A stretch of 64,000 nucleotides of DNA from Apoderus coryli. Lineage: Eukaryota > Arthropoda > Insecta > Coleoptera > Attelabidae. Each line of letters begins with the position of its first letter. Positions within the stretch are counted from its first letter, which is position 1. Under the pieces are notes generated by a model. That model was not told the origin of the DNA and did not search any database. It worked only from the letters and a program-made list of their open reading frames with translations. Position numbers and translations under genes: made by a program. Of this stretch, positions 34,271-45,055 are shown in pieces. The stretch spans positions 13,278,860-13,342,859 of the forward strand of contig OU452199.1 in NCBI GenBank assembly GCA_911728435.2. Direction: 5' to 3'.

Positions 34271-36109
34271 ATACAGGGTGAGTCACGAGGAACTGTACAT
34301 ACTTCTACCATAAGTAGAGGCACATTAGGGGATCATGAAATGACCATTAAAAACTGTCTCCTTGTTTTAATTATTAATATACAGGGTGAATTATTGATCT
34401 TCAGCAAAACAATGTTTGGTCATATCTTTTCAACGATTAAGTCGATTTATCTCATTTTTTATAAAAGTGTGTATTGGTGTCTGGCAACTAACTGACATAT
34501 TCAGAATTGAAAAAATCCAGGTCGTCTTCGAGAAAATTTGTGGGACTGCTTCATATTCAACACTTCACCCTGTATATGATTTTTGAAAAATCTGATATAA
34601 ATTTTCAGAGGGCATAAATAGACAGTTAGACCTGGGTATTTGAATTTTTTGTTACACTCACCTCACATTTCCAATTAAAGATTCATTTTAGAGTCAAATT
34701 GAAAATTGGCAATAATGAAATATCTAACTGTATAATAATGTTTAGTTATTACAAGAAAATCTTCAAAATAAACAGAAACGACACACGTTGTGTTCCAGTA
34801 TGGTAAATATCATAACTTAAATTGATTTAAAGGGCTGGATTTAAAAATCTGACATATCTGGTTCATCCCAATTTAACCCTGTATTTAACTTTTTCCCCCG
34901 TAATAGACAGAAAACAGATAAAAAATGTTTGTTATAACCTAGTTTTCTTCTTTGTTTGAGGAAAACTCATGTGTCTAATTATAATAATCGGAATGAAATG
35001 AACACGCCAGGGAAATGTTTATTCATAAAATAAATATCAACATCCGAACAATAAAACAGTTTTAACAATGTGGAACAAAGTAAAAAATAATTTAATAAAC
35101 ATTACGATTATAAAAGATGTTCAAAATGAAATCCATCTGCCTTAATACACTTTTCTTGACGAATGTTTAAATGTGTAATGGACTTTCTGATTGTCAGTGG
35201 GTCATTTCTGATAATATTGCAACAGTGAATAATTCTATGTTAATGAGCTGTTGTGTTTTATAATCGTAATGTTTGATAAATTGTTTTTTACTTCGTACCA
35301 CATTGCTAAAACTGTTTTATTGTTTTTTATTTTATTTCTTAACTTATGAATAAACATTTTCCTGGCTTGTTCATTTCATTCCGACTAAAATAATTAGACA
35401 CATGAGTTTTCCTCAAACAAATAAGAAAACTAGGTTATTACAAAAATTTTTTATCTGTTTTCTGTCTACTACGGGGGAAAGATTTACATACAGGGTGAAT
35501 TATTGGGATGAACCAGATATTCCAGATTTTTAAATCCGGCCCTGTAAGTCAATTCGAATTATGGATTTACCATACTGGAGCACAGTATGTGTCGTTTCTG
35601 TCTGTTTTGAAGATTTCTTTTTAATAACTAAACATTATTATACAGTAAGATACTTCATTATTGCCAGTTTTCAATTTGGGTCTAAAATGAATCGTTAATT
35701 GGAAATGTGAGGTGAGTGTAACAAAAAATTCAAATACCCAGGTCTAACTGTCTATTTATGCCCTCTGGAAAAATTATATCAGATTTTTGAAAAATCATAT
35801 ACAGGGTGGAGTGTTGAATATGAAGCAGTCCCACAAATTTTCTCGAAGACGGACCTGGATTTTCTCAATTCTGAATATATCAGTTAGTTGCCAGGCACCA
35901 ATACACACTTTTCTAAAAAAAATGAGATAAATCGACTTAATCATTGAAAAGATATGACGAAACATTGTTTTGGTGAAGATCCATGATTCACCCTGTATAT
36001 ATTAATAATCAAGACAAAGAGACATTTTTTAATGGTCATTTGATAATGCCCTAACGTGCCTCTACTTGTGGTAGAAGTATGTACAGTTCCTCGTGACTCA
36101 CCCTGTATA
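34271..36109. mobile_element. 1.84-kb foldback element with ~850-bp arms
   Basis: Arms 34271-35115 and 35256-36109 are long, near-identical reverse complements starting TATACAGGGTGAGTCACGAG. The loop of about 140 bp encodes the C-terminus of a DDE transposase on the minus strand. TACAGGGTG/CACCCTGTA motifs occur at the ends and several times within each arm. The arms seem to be an inverted duplication of the 3' flank of that transposase gene. A transcript through it could form a very long hairpin. Confidence 0.88.
35108..35239 (-). pseudogene. Transposase C-terminus in the foldback loop
   Basis: The minus strand encodes RIIHCCNIIRNDPLTIRKSI, then RQEKCIKADGFHFEHLL and a stop. The ending '(R)xxxCIxxxGxHFEHLL' is typical of a DDE_3-type transposase family abundant in insects, to which the fragments at 44361 and 52710 also seem to belong. 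Only the last 43 codons remain; everything upstream is replaced by the right arm. Confidence 0.75.
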
Positions 36110-36600
36110 GGACTAAAATTAATCATTACTTGTAAAGTTTAGTATCTACAAGTTTGCAAATTTTGTCGTTTATATAAACTACAAAATATATATTTTTATG
36201 ATTTGAAGGAAATTGGAAACTTGTATACTCGGGAACTCTAAAACTTTCTCGCAACCAGTTTTCCAACATGGGTAATTTAAATTATGTTGAAAACAACAGG
36301 AAAGTTAATAAAAAATAAAGGATATGGAGTCATCTCCAGGCGCTATTCGCAATTTTCAGAAGATGTGGATTTAGATTAAACATGTGCAGAGCCGGAGGCG
36401 ACAAACTCTATAGCAACTCAGTTTTATGTACAATTTATTGTAAAATATTAACAAGAAAAACTTTACAACGCTTCTAATAAAAACAAATCAATCAAGACAA
36501 ATTACCTATAAGATTTTGCATAAAACAACATGTCTTATTCCATAACGATAAAATATATCAAGAATATTTTTAAGAAATAATCAATAATAAGGAGTGATAA
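36110..36600. other. No gene recognised
   Basis: AT-rich; nothing supportable between the foldback and the hammerhead motif. Confidence 0.45.
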
Positions 36601-36659
36601 CGATATGAACAAAATACATGTTTCGGAAATGAATATTCCCATCATCAGTGGTCATATCG
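36601..36659 (-). ncRNA. Hammerhead ribozyme motif with extended stem I
   Basis: Minus strand: an outer 8-bp stem I (CGATATGA with TCATATCG at the extreme ends), an internal loop, CTGATGA (36648-36642), stem II of six pairs (GGGAAT/ATTTCC, one G-U) with an ATTC loop, GAAA (36624-36621), then C-AT-GTA with the predicted cleavage triplet GUA at 36617-36615. The perfect outer stem around a consensus core is unlikely by chance. A two-base-pair stem III is typical of hammerheads in Penelope-like elements and retrozymes. Confidence 0.75.
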
Positions 36660-37830
36660 AAATAGAAAAGTCCTTGGAATAGTGAAAATATTATTAATTA
36701 CAAAAGTATGAAATTAGAGTTACCAATTAACAGAGCCCGGAGGAGACCGTGCGATCCGTCAAGTAAGGCCAATTTCTTCAATTTACTATTATACTTATAG
36801 TAAATACCATGTGACATTTTGTTCAAATATATTGTTTCGCAACATATTGAAATAGATGGACGATGGATATCCCTTGTATTAGAAAAATACAAGCCAGGAC
36901 CGTAGTAAGCTTACTAACGTATTAAATAAAATATGTATTGATACATTCAATAAACTTTCTTAGCATTACTTAAAAAAAACCTACTGGAATTGGTTGTTGT
37001 TTATTTACTCTATAGGTCTGTCTAATAGAAATTATCTAATGTCAACTCGAGAGTTACGGACATCCTGTAGACATCTTATTAGCCGCTGCCAGAATAAAAT
37101 ACCACCTCGGAATGAAACTGGCGGCAAAAGTATACGACTTTGCAAATAGCATTTTACATTACTGACATTTTCGTTTATAAATTTAATTGGGTGTGATGTT
37201 CTTGCTTTTATTGCCTTATTTCTTTCCATTCTGGTCGGTTTGTGTTTACGGTTTAATATAATAATGTATCTAGCCCTGTTTTACGAGGTACATACAACGC
37301 GGCTGGTATATTATAATACCAGCAAAGCGAATAGAGTCGGATGTACAAGTCCCATGTCACCTAGACAATGTTGCCAATTTTATGGCCAATATGAGCTTTG
37401 CTCCCGAATCAATAAATCAATCAATTTTTTATATCTACTGAAAAAGGTTAAATTATATTTTTAAAACTCTTAAAATTCTAGGCATAATTGTTAAATATAC
37501 TTTCTATTAGGATAGATTGGATATAATTAGTTATATTAGATAAAAAAATATAAAAAAAAAGAAAAATTAAAGTCCTTGGCAATTTAGTAAAAATTGAAAA
37601 TTTTTTAGTTGTGGTTAGATGAAGATTCTGCGAATAAGTTTATGGAAAAATGTCGATTTAAAATTTGTGTTTGTTTCTAATACAATCTAATACAGGGTGC
37701 GGCGTAAATACGAGAATATGGATCTTATTACAATCCTCATCTAGCAAAATATGGTTAGCAAAGGGGGACTTGTAGTACAATGATTGTGCTTATCAGGTCA
37801 CATAATTATAGTATATCCAAAGTCAATGTA
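36660..37830. other. No gene recognised
   Basis: Short open frames only. A TACAGGGTGCGGCG word lies at 37691. Confidence 0.45.
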
Positions 37831-38312
37831 AAATATATAAATTCAACGATTCTACCGGGGCTATCCGTTCCCATGTCTCTTTACATTATAAAACGGCATC
37901 GAATGCAGTGTTCTTTGATACTTTTCTCCCTCGTATATAAGACGTATAATAAATCATGCCTGCCATGGGGATATAAAAGGATACCGACAGTAATAAAAAT
38001 AACTACAGTGACTGGAAAAAGTATTGGGTTAATGATTAATCGAAAAAAAAGATTAGAGTTTGCAAATAAATATATGACTGAAACAAATAATTTTTGGCAA
38101 CGTGTTATTTTCTCAGATTAATCTAAATATAATCGGATGGACATCATAATATAATAATAATAATTATATAATAAGAAAAATTGTGTCTGACAGTAAAACA
38201 CGGTGGCAGAATATTGTAACCATAATCTTTTCAATAGTTTTTCTTAGATTAATTAATTAATAATTTTTAATAAAACCTCAAGTGGATGAAATTATTTTGT
38301 GATGAAGTGTAA
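37831..38312 (+). repeat. Tc1-like degenerate repeat, copy 2
   Basis: Sister of 19966-20390. Its open frame (37780-38121) ends with RKKRLEFANKYMTETNNFWQ and RVIFSD, then a stop where the catalytic Glu/Asp-containing motif would continue (usual 'RKKRLxFAxKY...FWxxVIFSDE'). Further on it shares the GGTGGCAGAATATTGTAACC block and the CCTCAAGTGGATGAAA end with copy 1, and lacks the same remainder of the transposase. Confidence 0.75.
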
Positions 38313-38428
38313 GTATATAATATAATATTTGTTTTTAAAAATATTTTTAAAATGGCTTTTTGGAGACCATTTGAGGCAGAACCAAATGTTGGAGACGAAG
38401 TAACGGAGTCAGCGGAATCGCTTGGGCG

Positions 38429-38560
38429 TTTAAACATCAAGATTTACATGTGCAAAGCCAGAGTCTTCTTTTAAATATTTATCATCAGTTAAGGTCTGAA
38501 TATAATGAATTGACGAATACACATATTATAAATTTTTTACGTTAACGGTAACGAAAAATA
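38429..38560 (+). pseudogene. DDE_3 transposase N-terminus, second copy
   Basis: Encodes QSLLLNIYHQLRSEYNELTN, nearly identical to the N-terminal block of the transposase at 19891 (SQRLLINIYHQLRSENNEVT). It is broken after a few dozen codons. It follows the Tc1-like repeat at a similar distance and orientation as in the 20-kb locus. Confidence 0.7.
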
Positions 38561-41173
38561 CAGTATACTTTTATACAAATGAACATATATAATACAAATA
38601 CATAAAGGACTTTTAAAATATCGTACGGCATGTATTGTTACGAAAAGTTAAAAGGGTGCGCCTATGGACGGTTGCGGTCGGTATTGACAATACAAAGGGA
38701 TATCGAGTAAACTAAGATTAGAAGGACTATATAAAGAAATAAGGCACAAAACATTTGGTGGGAACCGCTAATAACGAGGTTAGTTTTTATGGGCATTCTT
38801 CTGAATACCTACAAATAAATAATAGAAATAAAATATTTTAGCGTCCAAACAGAAAATTAAAAACGCTACAAATGTTAAACAAAATCTGCTAGTTATTACC
38901 ACATGTTGATTGATTTCCTGGAAAGTTCATGCCACTGATGTTTGTTATGTTCTGTAGAACGTAATGTAGTATTTTATCAATTGTAGATGTTTAAGCGATA
39001 TTAAACTTAAAACCTACTGTTAATAGACAAATATGTTTAACAGCCCGAAACCTTGCGAGTTCTAGAATAATTCAGAAAAAAACTAAACGAATTTATAAAG
39101 CCTAGAGTCAAATAACGGTTTTTTTAAGTTTGCTATTTATCTATTGGGGCTCTATGCATGCTGCCATTATGAAACTGTATGAATTTATAATTGTCAAAAC
39201 GACTAATTTTGGTTAAGACGCCATTATTGTCCTGAATGAAATATTGCAATGGTAATTTAATCAATCAATTTAGGATTTATTAAATTAAACCTAATTTTGA
39301 AAGTTTTTTGAACTTATGAATGAGTGAATGAACTTCCAATCAAATTTGAAAACATTTTGTTAAAACATATTATGAATTTTCTTACGCCACCTCTGTCAAT
39401 TATGTATATTCGCTTCAGATTTGACTAAATTGGACAAATCCTCATCATTAGCATATTTTTTAATTTTTACTCTTTCATATTTCGTACATGGAAATGATTT
39501 ATTATAATGATATACGTAAATTAGATTAACGTTTTCGATAAGATAGTGATGTATACCAAAAAGACTTTAATGTAGGTTAAAACTGAAATGCAGCCAGCTA
39601 CTGTTTTTCAATTTGCATATCATTAACGAGCAATTTATGATGGCCCTTAGTGGCTCCTAAAGAGGCTCCCGTCAATTGAATTATCAGTTAATGACACAGT
39701 GTAAGTTTACGGTAAGGTGTAAGCGAATAAGGAAGGTAAAATAACCGGAGTTACTACTCGGCTGGCTTGCTTTAATTTGCGCACATAGTTTATACCAAGT
39801 GGTTCTTAAACAGCAGTAAGTATAGGTGACAAGGTGTAAAAACATTTGTGGTAATTGAATTGAATCAGTGCAGTCCTCTGATTTCCAATTTTTAAATATG
39901 CATTTAATCTAATATGCATCTGGTGAAACCGCAGCTTATTAACATTGATTTCGTTCGGAACAAACTTTGATAACTTCACGTTGCAGCGATTCACATTGTA
40001 ATAAAATTGAGGATTGTTTTTGATTTAAATCCATCGTGAATTCGCCTATTGGCAATTCAATTTTGTGTGTAATGTGAAATCTGTAAAAGGACGTTGAATG
40101 ATTTCTTATTACAATTTAGTATGGGCGTGTCGATTTTTGGACCATACGACAATAAGAACACATGATGGCAATGGCTTGGCAAGATAATAACTACACTACA
40201 TTTCAGCTATTATAAACACCAACATGTCAAATAAGTTGCCGATATTAACCCTAGAACGGTAACGTATGTAACGTTTACGTGTAGTCAATACAAAGCCTAA
40301 TACTCTATCCACGTCTTTGGACTTTTAGTCCCGCTACTATATCAGTGCTCCGAGTAGGGTATGGAGTGAAATTTTTAAGTTGTAGTTTCCGGTATATGCC
40401 TTTGTAATATTTAGTAATTTACCAAAAAATCTATACGTTCCAACATAATCTTCAGGATGCGCAAGCACCGTAAAAATATACGAAGTAGTTTAGCAGTTTG
40501 TGGAGGTGTGGCTCGAGACGGTTAGGTCATCAAAAATTAAATCAATATTGCCCAAATTCGACACTAGAACTCAATTTTTTCAAGAAATTCTACAATCCGC
40601 CATTACTCCAGACAACAGTATTGATGACTAAAATCATGTAAACTCCATTTATTTAAGGTAATTCATTACATTTTCAAAGAATATAACTTTCGTTCATTAA
40701 AATATTTGTTTTAAAATTTCAAAAAAATTTTATGTTTTCAAAATTTTAAGTCGACTGCGCCACCGAAAGATACAAATTTTAAAAATCAGTTTGATATATT
40801 TTGGAATATATAGGGTAAATAAAAATCGAAAAAAAAATGCAACTGAATTCACTATACTTAGTTTCCCAGAAAATAGTCTTTACTTACGTAAAATTTACTT
40901 GTCGATATTGTAAACTTAGAAAAAAAGTGGAGTATATTTTACGTGTCAATACCGATTAAGCACATTTTTTTTTAAATTCACCTATAACCTTCGGGTTTTA
41001 TCAGTTATTATAGTTTATTTTATTGGATGTGGAACTTAGAGCTTTGTTAGATAAAAGTTGGAGGGTAAATTAGAGCATTACCGCTTTAGAAAGACTATCC
41101 GATCCAGAATCGGTACCAGAAGATCACGCAACGTATTATCTCATAGAGGTAAACCATTATCTAGAAAATATTC
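38561..41173. other. 2.6 kb without recognisable gene
   Basis: AT-rich. A 65-codon frame at 41058 overlaps the piggyBac fragment and is not recognised. Confidence 0.45.
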
Positions 41174-41476
41174 ATGTTCGAGGTACATAAAAAAATACGA
41201 AACAGTTGGCAAGTTCAAAGACTCAATCGTGGGTCCAATCTTAGTCGAGATCTAAGGGAATTATTTACCGAGGCAGTGGCTGAAAATCAAATTGACCAAG
41301 GTAGACGTACACAGGATCAACAGGATATTAGGTCTAACAAACAGGTACAAACAAAAGGAAGAAACTATTGTTATATATGCTCTAGTTCAAAAAAACGGAT
41401 GACTCCTACTTACACACTAAATTGTAAAAAACCAATTTGTGGTGAACACAAATCAATTCTGTTCTCAATGTTGTAA
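41174..41476 (+). pseudogene. piggyBac-like transposase C-terminal domain
   Basis: The 100-codon frame ends with NYCYICSSSKKRMTPTYTLN and CKKPICGEHKSI. The pattern CxxC ... C...CxxH after a basic linker matches the C-terminal zinc-binding domain of piggyBac transposases ('RCxxCxxxxxRxxTxxxCxxCxxxxCxEH'). The catalytic core is absent. A TTAA-flanked end was not found. Confidence 0.65.
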
Positions 41477-42920
41477 TTAATTAAATAAAATTGTTATTTT
41501 GCTGCTTCACGTGTCGTTACCAATAATAGTATTATAAAACACGATACGGTTCTAAGGTTAATTTGTTCATGTAAATAAGTCATTCCAGTTTATAATTATT
41601 TCACAAAACTCTAACAGAATATGTAACAAATATGGCTGACTCTGCCTCTGACAGAACATGGCACGGGAACCTTTTACTTAAAAACTACATTGAGAAACTT
41701 ATGCAAAACTATCCTATTATTAAGGGTTCCTTATTTTTAAAGATTAGGGTGTTAAATAGCCTTCTTTCCAAAAAGTATTTCACCATTTTTGACATCCGTA
41801 ACAAAAGTGCTTTAAAACGATACCCCTCTTACACTAAAAGCAAATATATCAAACATATTTCGGTAAGGATGACGTTATAATTTTTTTATAAACTTTAACT
41901 AGCGAAAAATAATCGCTATTTTCCATCATTGTGCTTTTCATTTTAAACTGCTTCCAAGTATAGTTTTCTTCCTCTAGAGCACCGAGCCCTAAAAAGCTGG
42001 TTGATAGCTTTTACTAGCTTAAACAGTAACCAAAATGACGAAATTTGCCACAGTTGACCAATATTAAACTACACCGTTCATGTAGCATAAGGTGGAACCG
42101 AGAAAGGGTAAGAATATAACATACGAGCAATTTAGTAGCAGTAATAAGCCGTGAAATTGAATATTGTGTATTTTATTACAGGTCTAGTTACTATAATAGC
42201 ACGAAATATTCAAATCAATTATACAATTATTATTGTACTGAACATAAAATAGTGCTCCTGAATGTAAATTTCAACCAACATAATACGGCGGTAAATATAT
42301 TTTCTCTTACAAACACACTATAAAATCAATTTAGGTTAAATCTACTTGCATCACTCTGTAAGCCAGTTCATGTCTGGGATAATAATATATAGTAAACTTT
42401 AAACGGCAAAATCGTGACTTTGTAACCGGTTTCAGCCTAATGCGTGTCTCTGTGCGTGACACTGACATTATTGAAGAATAAATTTAGAAAAATAGCAGCA
42501 TGAACATATGGAAGTTTATTTTGCGTCATATACCTACGCTGATTATTAATTGGAACAGAAAATTGTGATTTAAATTATAAATGGTACGGCATTAACAACT
42601 AGGTAGGAATATAATGACTAACATTATATTTCATTTGTGATATACTATGCAAGTTCTTACGGAATATTCAGTGAATATTATACTTCAAATAAATTTAAGG
42701 AAAACGTGACATTTTATTTTCATTTTTGTTGCGGCAGTCAATTGGCGATGTGAATTAACTACTTGTCTTTTGCGTGTAACCTACTTAATTAAAATTAAAT
42801 TTCAATATTGCAAATTAAACACAGTAATTCCCAAAAATAAACATTATTTATCTAACCCTACTTACACAAAAAACTATATCTACTTATAAATGAAAAAACA
42901 TAAATTTAAAACTATGAATA
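41477..42920. other. No gene recognised
   Basis: An 82-codon frame at 41632-41880 (MADSASDRTWHGNLLLKNYI...) is unrecognised and may be chance. Confidence 0.4.
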
Positions 42921-43171
42921 TTAAGCCGTGCTTGTGATGAAACTTGTACTTTGACTGTCTTGAAGTTTTTTTTTGTATTCACCATGGAAGAAAAATCTCG
43001 ATAGACACCTAAAGGGTGCTTTTACGACTTCCCTGGGTAGTGTGGTAGACTTTAACTTCACTGAAACTCTTCCTATTTTGTTGCTTGGCTCGGGAACCAT
43101 CCCTTCTCCATGTCCTCGCTTGCTCTTTCCTCTGTTGCTGTTGTCCTCCGTTGGTTGTCCTTGAAAACACC
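42921..43171 (-). CDS. Possible terminal exon, unrecognised protein
   Basis: A GC-richer island on the minus strand begins after TTACAG, which could be a splice acceptor, at 43171. Two frames are open. One runs about 83 codons to a TAA at 42921-42923 (basic, ending HGEYKKKLQDSQSTSFITST). The other runs 52 codons to a TAG near 43012 and is Gln/Arg-rich (GGQQQQRKEQARTWRRDGSR; then SFSEVKVYHTTQG). I recognise neither. Caution: the acceptor overlaps a TACAGGGTG word that recurs in transposon ends here, so this may be transposon sequence instead. Two opposite-strand frames also stay open. Confidence 0.3.
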
Positions 43172-43300
43172 CTGTAACATAAATTGAGATTAGTTGTTCT
43201 GAAATTAAAAATAAAGCAATATCAATTGATGTCTTCATGCTGGCGATTCCATCATCAGAGTTGCTCCTTGGTCAACTACGTTGACGAAATATTCTATCCA

Positions 43301-44021
43301 GATATACGACGCATGGTTTTTAAGTAAGTACCGTTTTGGAATTAAAAAAAGACGTGCAAAGATATCGTTATAATTTTATTTTTACATGAAAGCCTGTACC
43401 TTAATCTACTTTTCTACATAATTTCCGTGAATATTGAGGCACTTGTCATAACGTGGCACTAGTTTTTGAATACCTTCCTTATAAAAGTCTGCCGCCTGAC
43501 TTGTTAACCACTGTATCACAAATGTTTTGACTTCGTTATCACAAAACCCAACGTTTAGGCAGTGCATTGACTTTCCTTGTGCGGTACCACAATGAAGGTG
43601 AAGATTTTTTAGACCAAATTGTTACTGGTGACGAAACATGGGTGGCCTACGTCACACCAGAATCGAAACAACAATCCATGGAATGGCGACATTCATCATC
43701 ACCCAAAAGAGTGAAGTTTAAGTAAACAATTTCTGCCCGGAAAATCATGTGCACAGTTTTTTGGGACAGAAAAGGAGTATTGCTAGTGGAGTTTCTGCAT
43801 TTGTGATACAGTGGTTAACAAGTCAGGCGGCAGAATTTTATGAGGAGGGTATTCAAAAAATGGTGCCACGTTATGACAAGTGCCTCAATATTCACGGAAA
43901 TTATGTAGAAAAGTAGATTAAGGTACAGGCTTTCATGTGAAAATAAAATTATTGCGAGATCTTTGCACGTCTTTTTTTTATTCCAAAACGGTACTTACTG
44001 AAAAAACATGCCTCGTATATC
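43301..44021. mobile_element. mariner-derived foldback with 224-bp arms
   Basis: Left arm 43301-43524 and right arm 43798-44021 are near-identical reverse complements. Each holds the end of a mariner transposase gene (reading WLTSQAAEFYEEGIQKMVPR, then YDKCLNIHGNYVEK and a stop in the right arm) and the 3' non-coding tail ending at GGTACTTACT. So both ends are 3' ends: the natural 5' end was replaced by an inverted duplicate of the 3' end. The centre (43525-43797) retains a middle piece of the transposase. Confidence 0.88.
43551..43797 (+). pseudogene. mariner transposase middle fragment
   Basis: Encodes SALTFLVRYHNEGEDFLDQI, then VTGDETWVAYVTPESKQQSM (first catalytic Asp in GDETW), EWRHSSSPKRVKF, one stop, then ARKIMCTVFWDRKGVLLVEF. 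It then jumps directly to the C-terminal end in the right arm, so the second and third catalytic residues are deleted. Clearly non-autonomous. Confidence 0.8.
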
Positions 44022-44360
44022 AAAAAGTTTACCTAATACTTTAAGAAAGTAATAGACAAACCTTAAATTTGGTATTTCCCATAGAGGTTGAGCTGGTCTA
44101 GCAGATACATTTAATTGTGCAATATACCTTACTTATATGACCTGGCAACAAATTTTTGTATCTATAGATTGTAAACTCCGTAATTGGTACGTGATAATTT
44201 CAATATTATAAGATTGCGAAGGTTAACAGATTTTGAAATGAGGGAAAATCCATTGTGTCTGCTGTAAAATGGAATGGCATTTTTAGAGACACAATGTTTT
44301 CTGTGAGAGCCGATGACGATTCTTGGTTGTTTTGAGGTTAGTTTGATTTGGCAATTCATC

Positions 44361-44700
44361 ATGAATAGACTCACGCCGGAACAACGTTTGCAATTTGTTC
44401 AAATTTATTTCGCAAAAGACGGTTCCATGCCAGAAACATATCGGGCGTTACGTGAGTTCGCATAATCGTCATTCGGAGCGATTAATTGAAGATATTATGG
44501 CTCGTTTTCGCAACACGTTTACACTAGCTGATAATACGCATCCCGTAAGACGTCGTACAGTGCGTACACAACAAGCAATTGCTGATGTGCAGTGTAGTGT
44601 TGATGATGATCCAAATGTGTGAATTCGTCGTCGTGCTCAACAGTTAAACTTATGTCCATCCACTGTATGGAAAATTTTGCGTAAAGGTCTTGGTTAACTT
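44361..44700 (+). pseudogene. DDE_3-type transposase N-terminal fragment
   Basis: Starts MNRLTPEQRLQFVQIYFAKD, then after a frame change HNRHSERLIEDIMARFRNTF and TLADNTHPVRRRTVRTQQAI, then a stop and IRRRAQQLNLCPSTVWKILR. This is the N-terminal helix-turn-helix region of the insect transposase family whose C-terminus ends HFEHLL (compare 35108-35239). The catalytic domain is absent. Confidence 0.7.
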
Positions 44701-45055
44701 GTAATAGATTACGTATTTTGAACCTCGTGAATGACATTGACACTAAAGATTTGTGATTATGAGTTACCTACCTACAGAAGTCTATTTTTTAAGAAAAATC
44801 TTACATTTTTCTAGTATGCACATAATCCATCCCGCTAAGGAGTCCCAACTTAAGAGAAAAGAACAACTTATAAAACAGACGGAGGTGTATTTTCAGCGAC
44901 TGCTCCCCAACTTCACCGCCGCCGGTGTCTCGTTTCTGGGACGTCTCGGTTTTGAAATACAAGATACATCGATGCCTTAGGCGCTGCGCTCGCAACAAAT
45001 TGGAAATCGGACACTGCTCTGCGAGTTGCTTATGCATTTCGTCAGTGTCTCGTAC

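Noticed and set aside
42973..43164. Plus-strand open frame of 63 codons
   Set aside because: It overlaps the minus-strand candidate exon and has a hydrophobic composition that mirrors it; no supporting signals.
43225..43262. CTGATGATGGAATC on the minus strand as a hammerhead
   Set aside because: It continues to GAAGAC rather than GAAA, and stem II does not pair.
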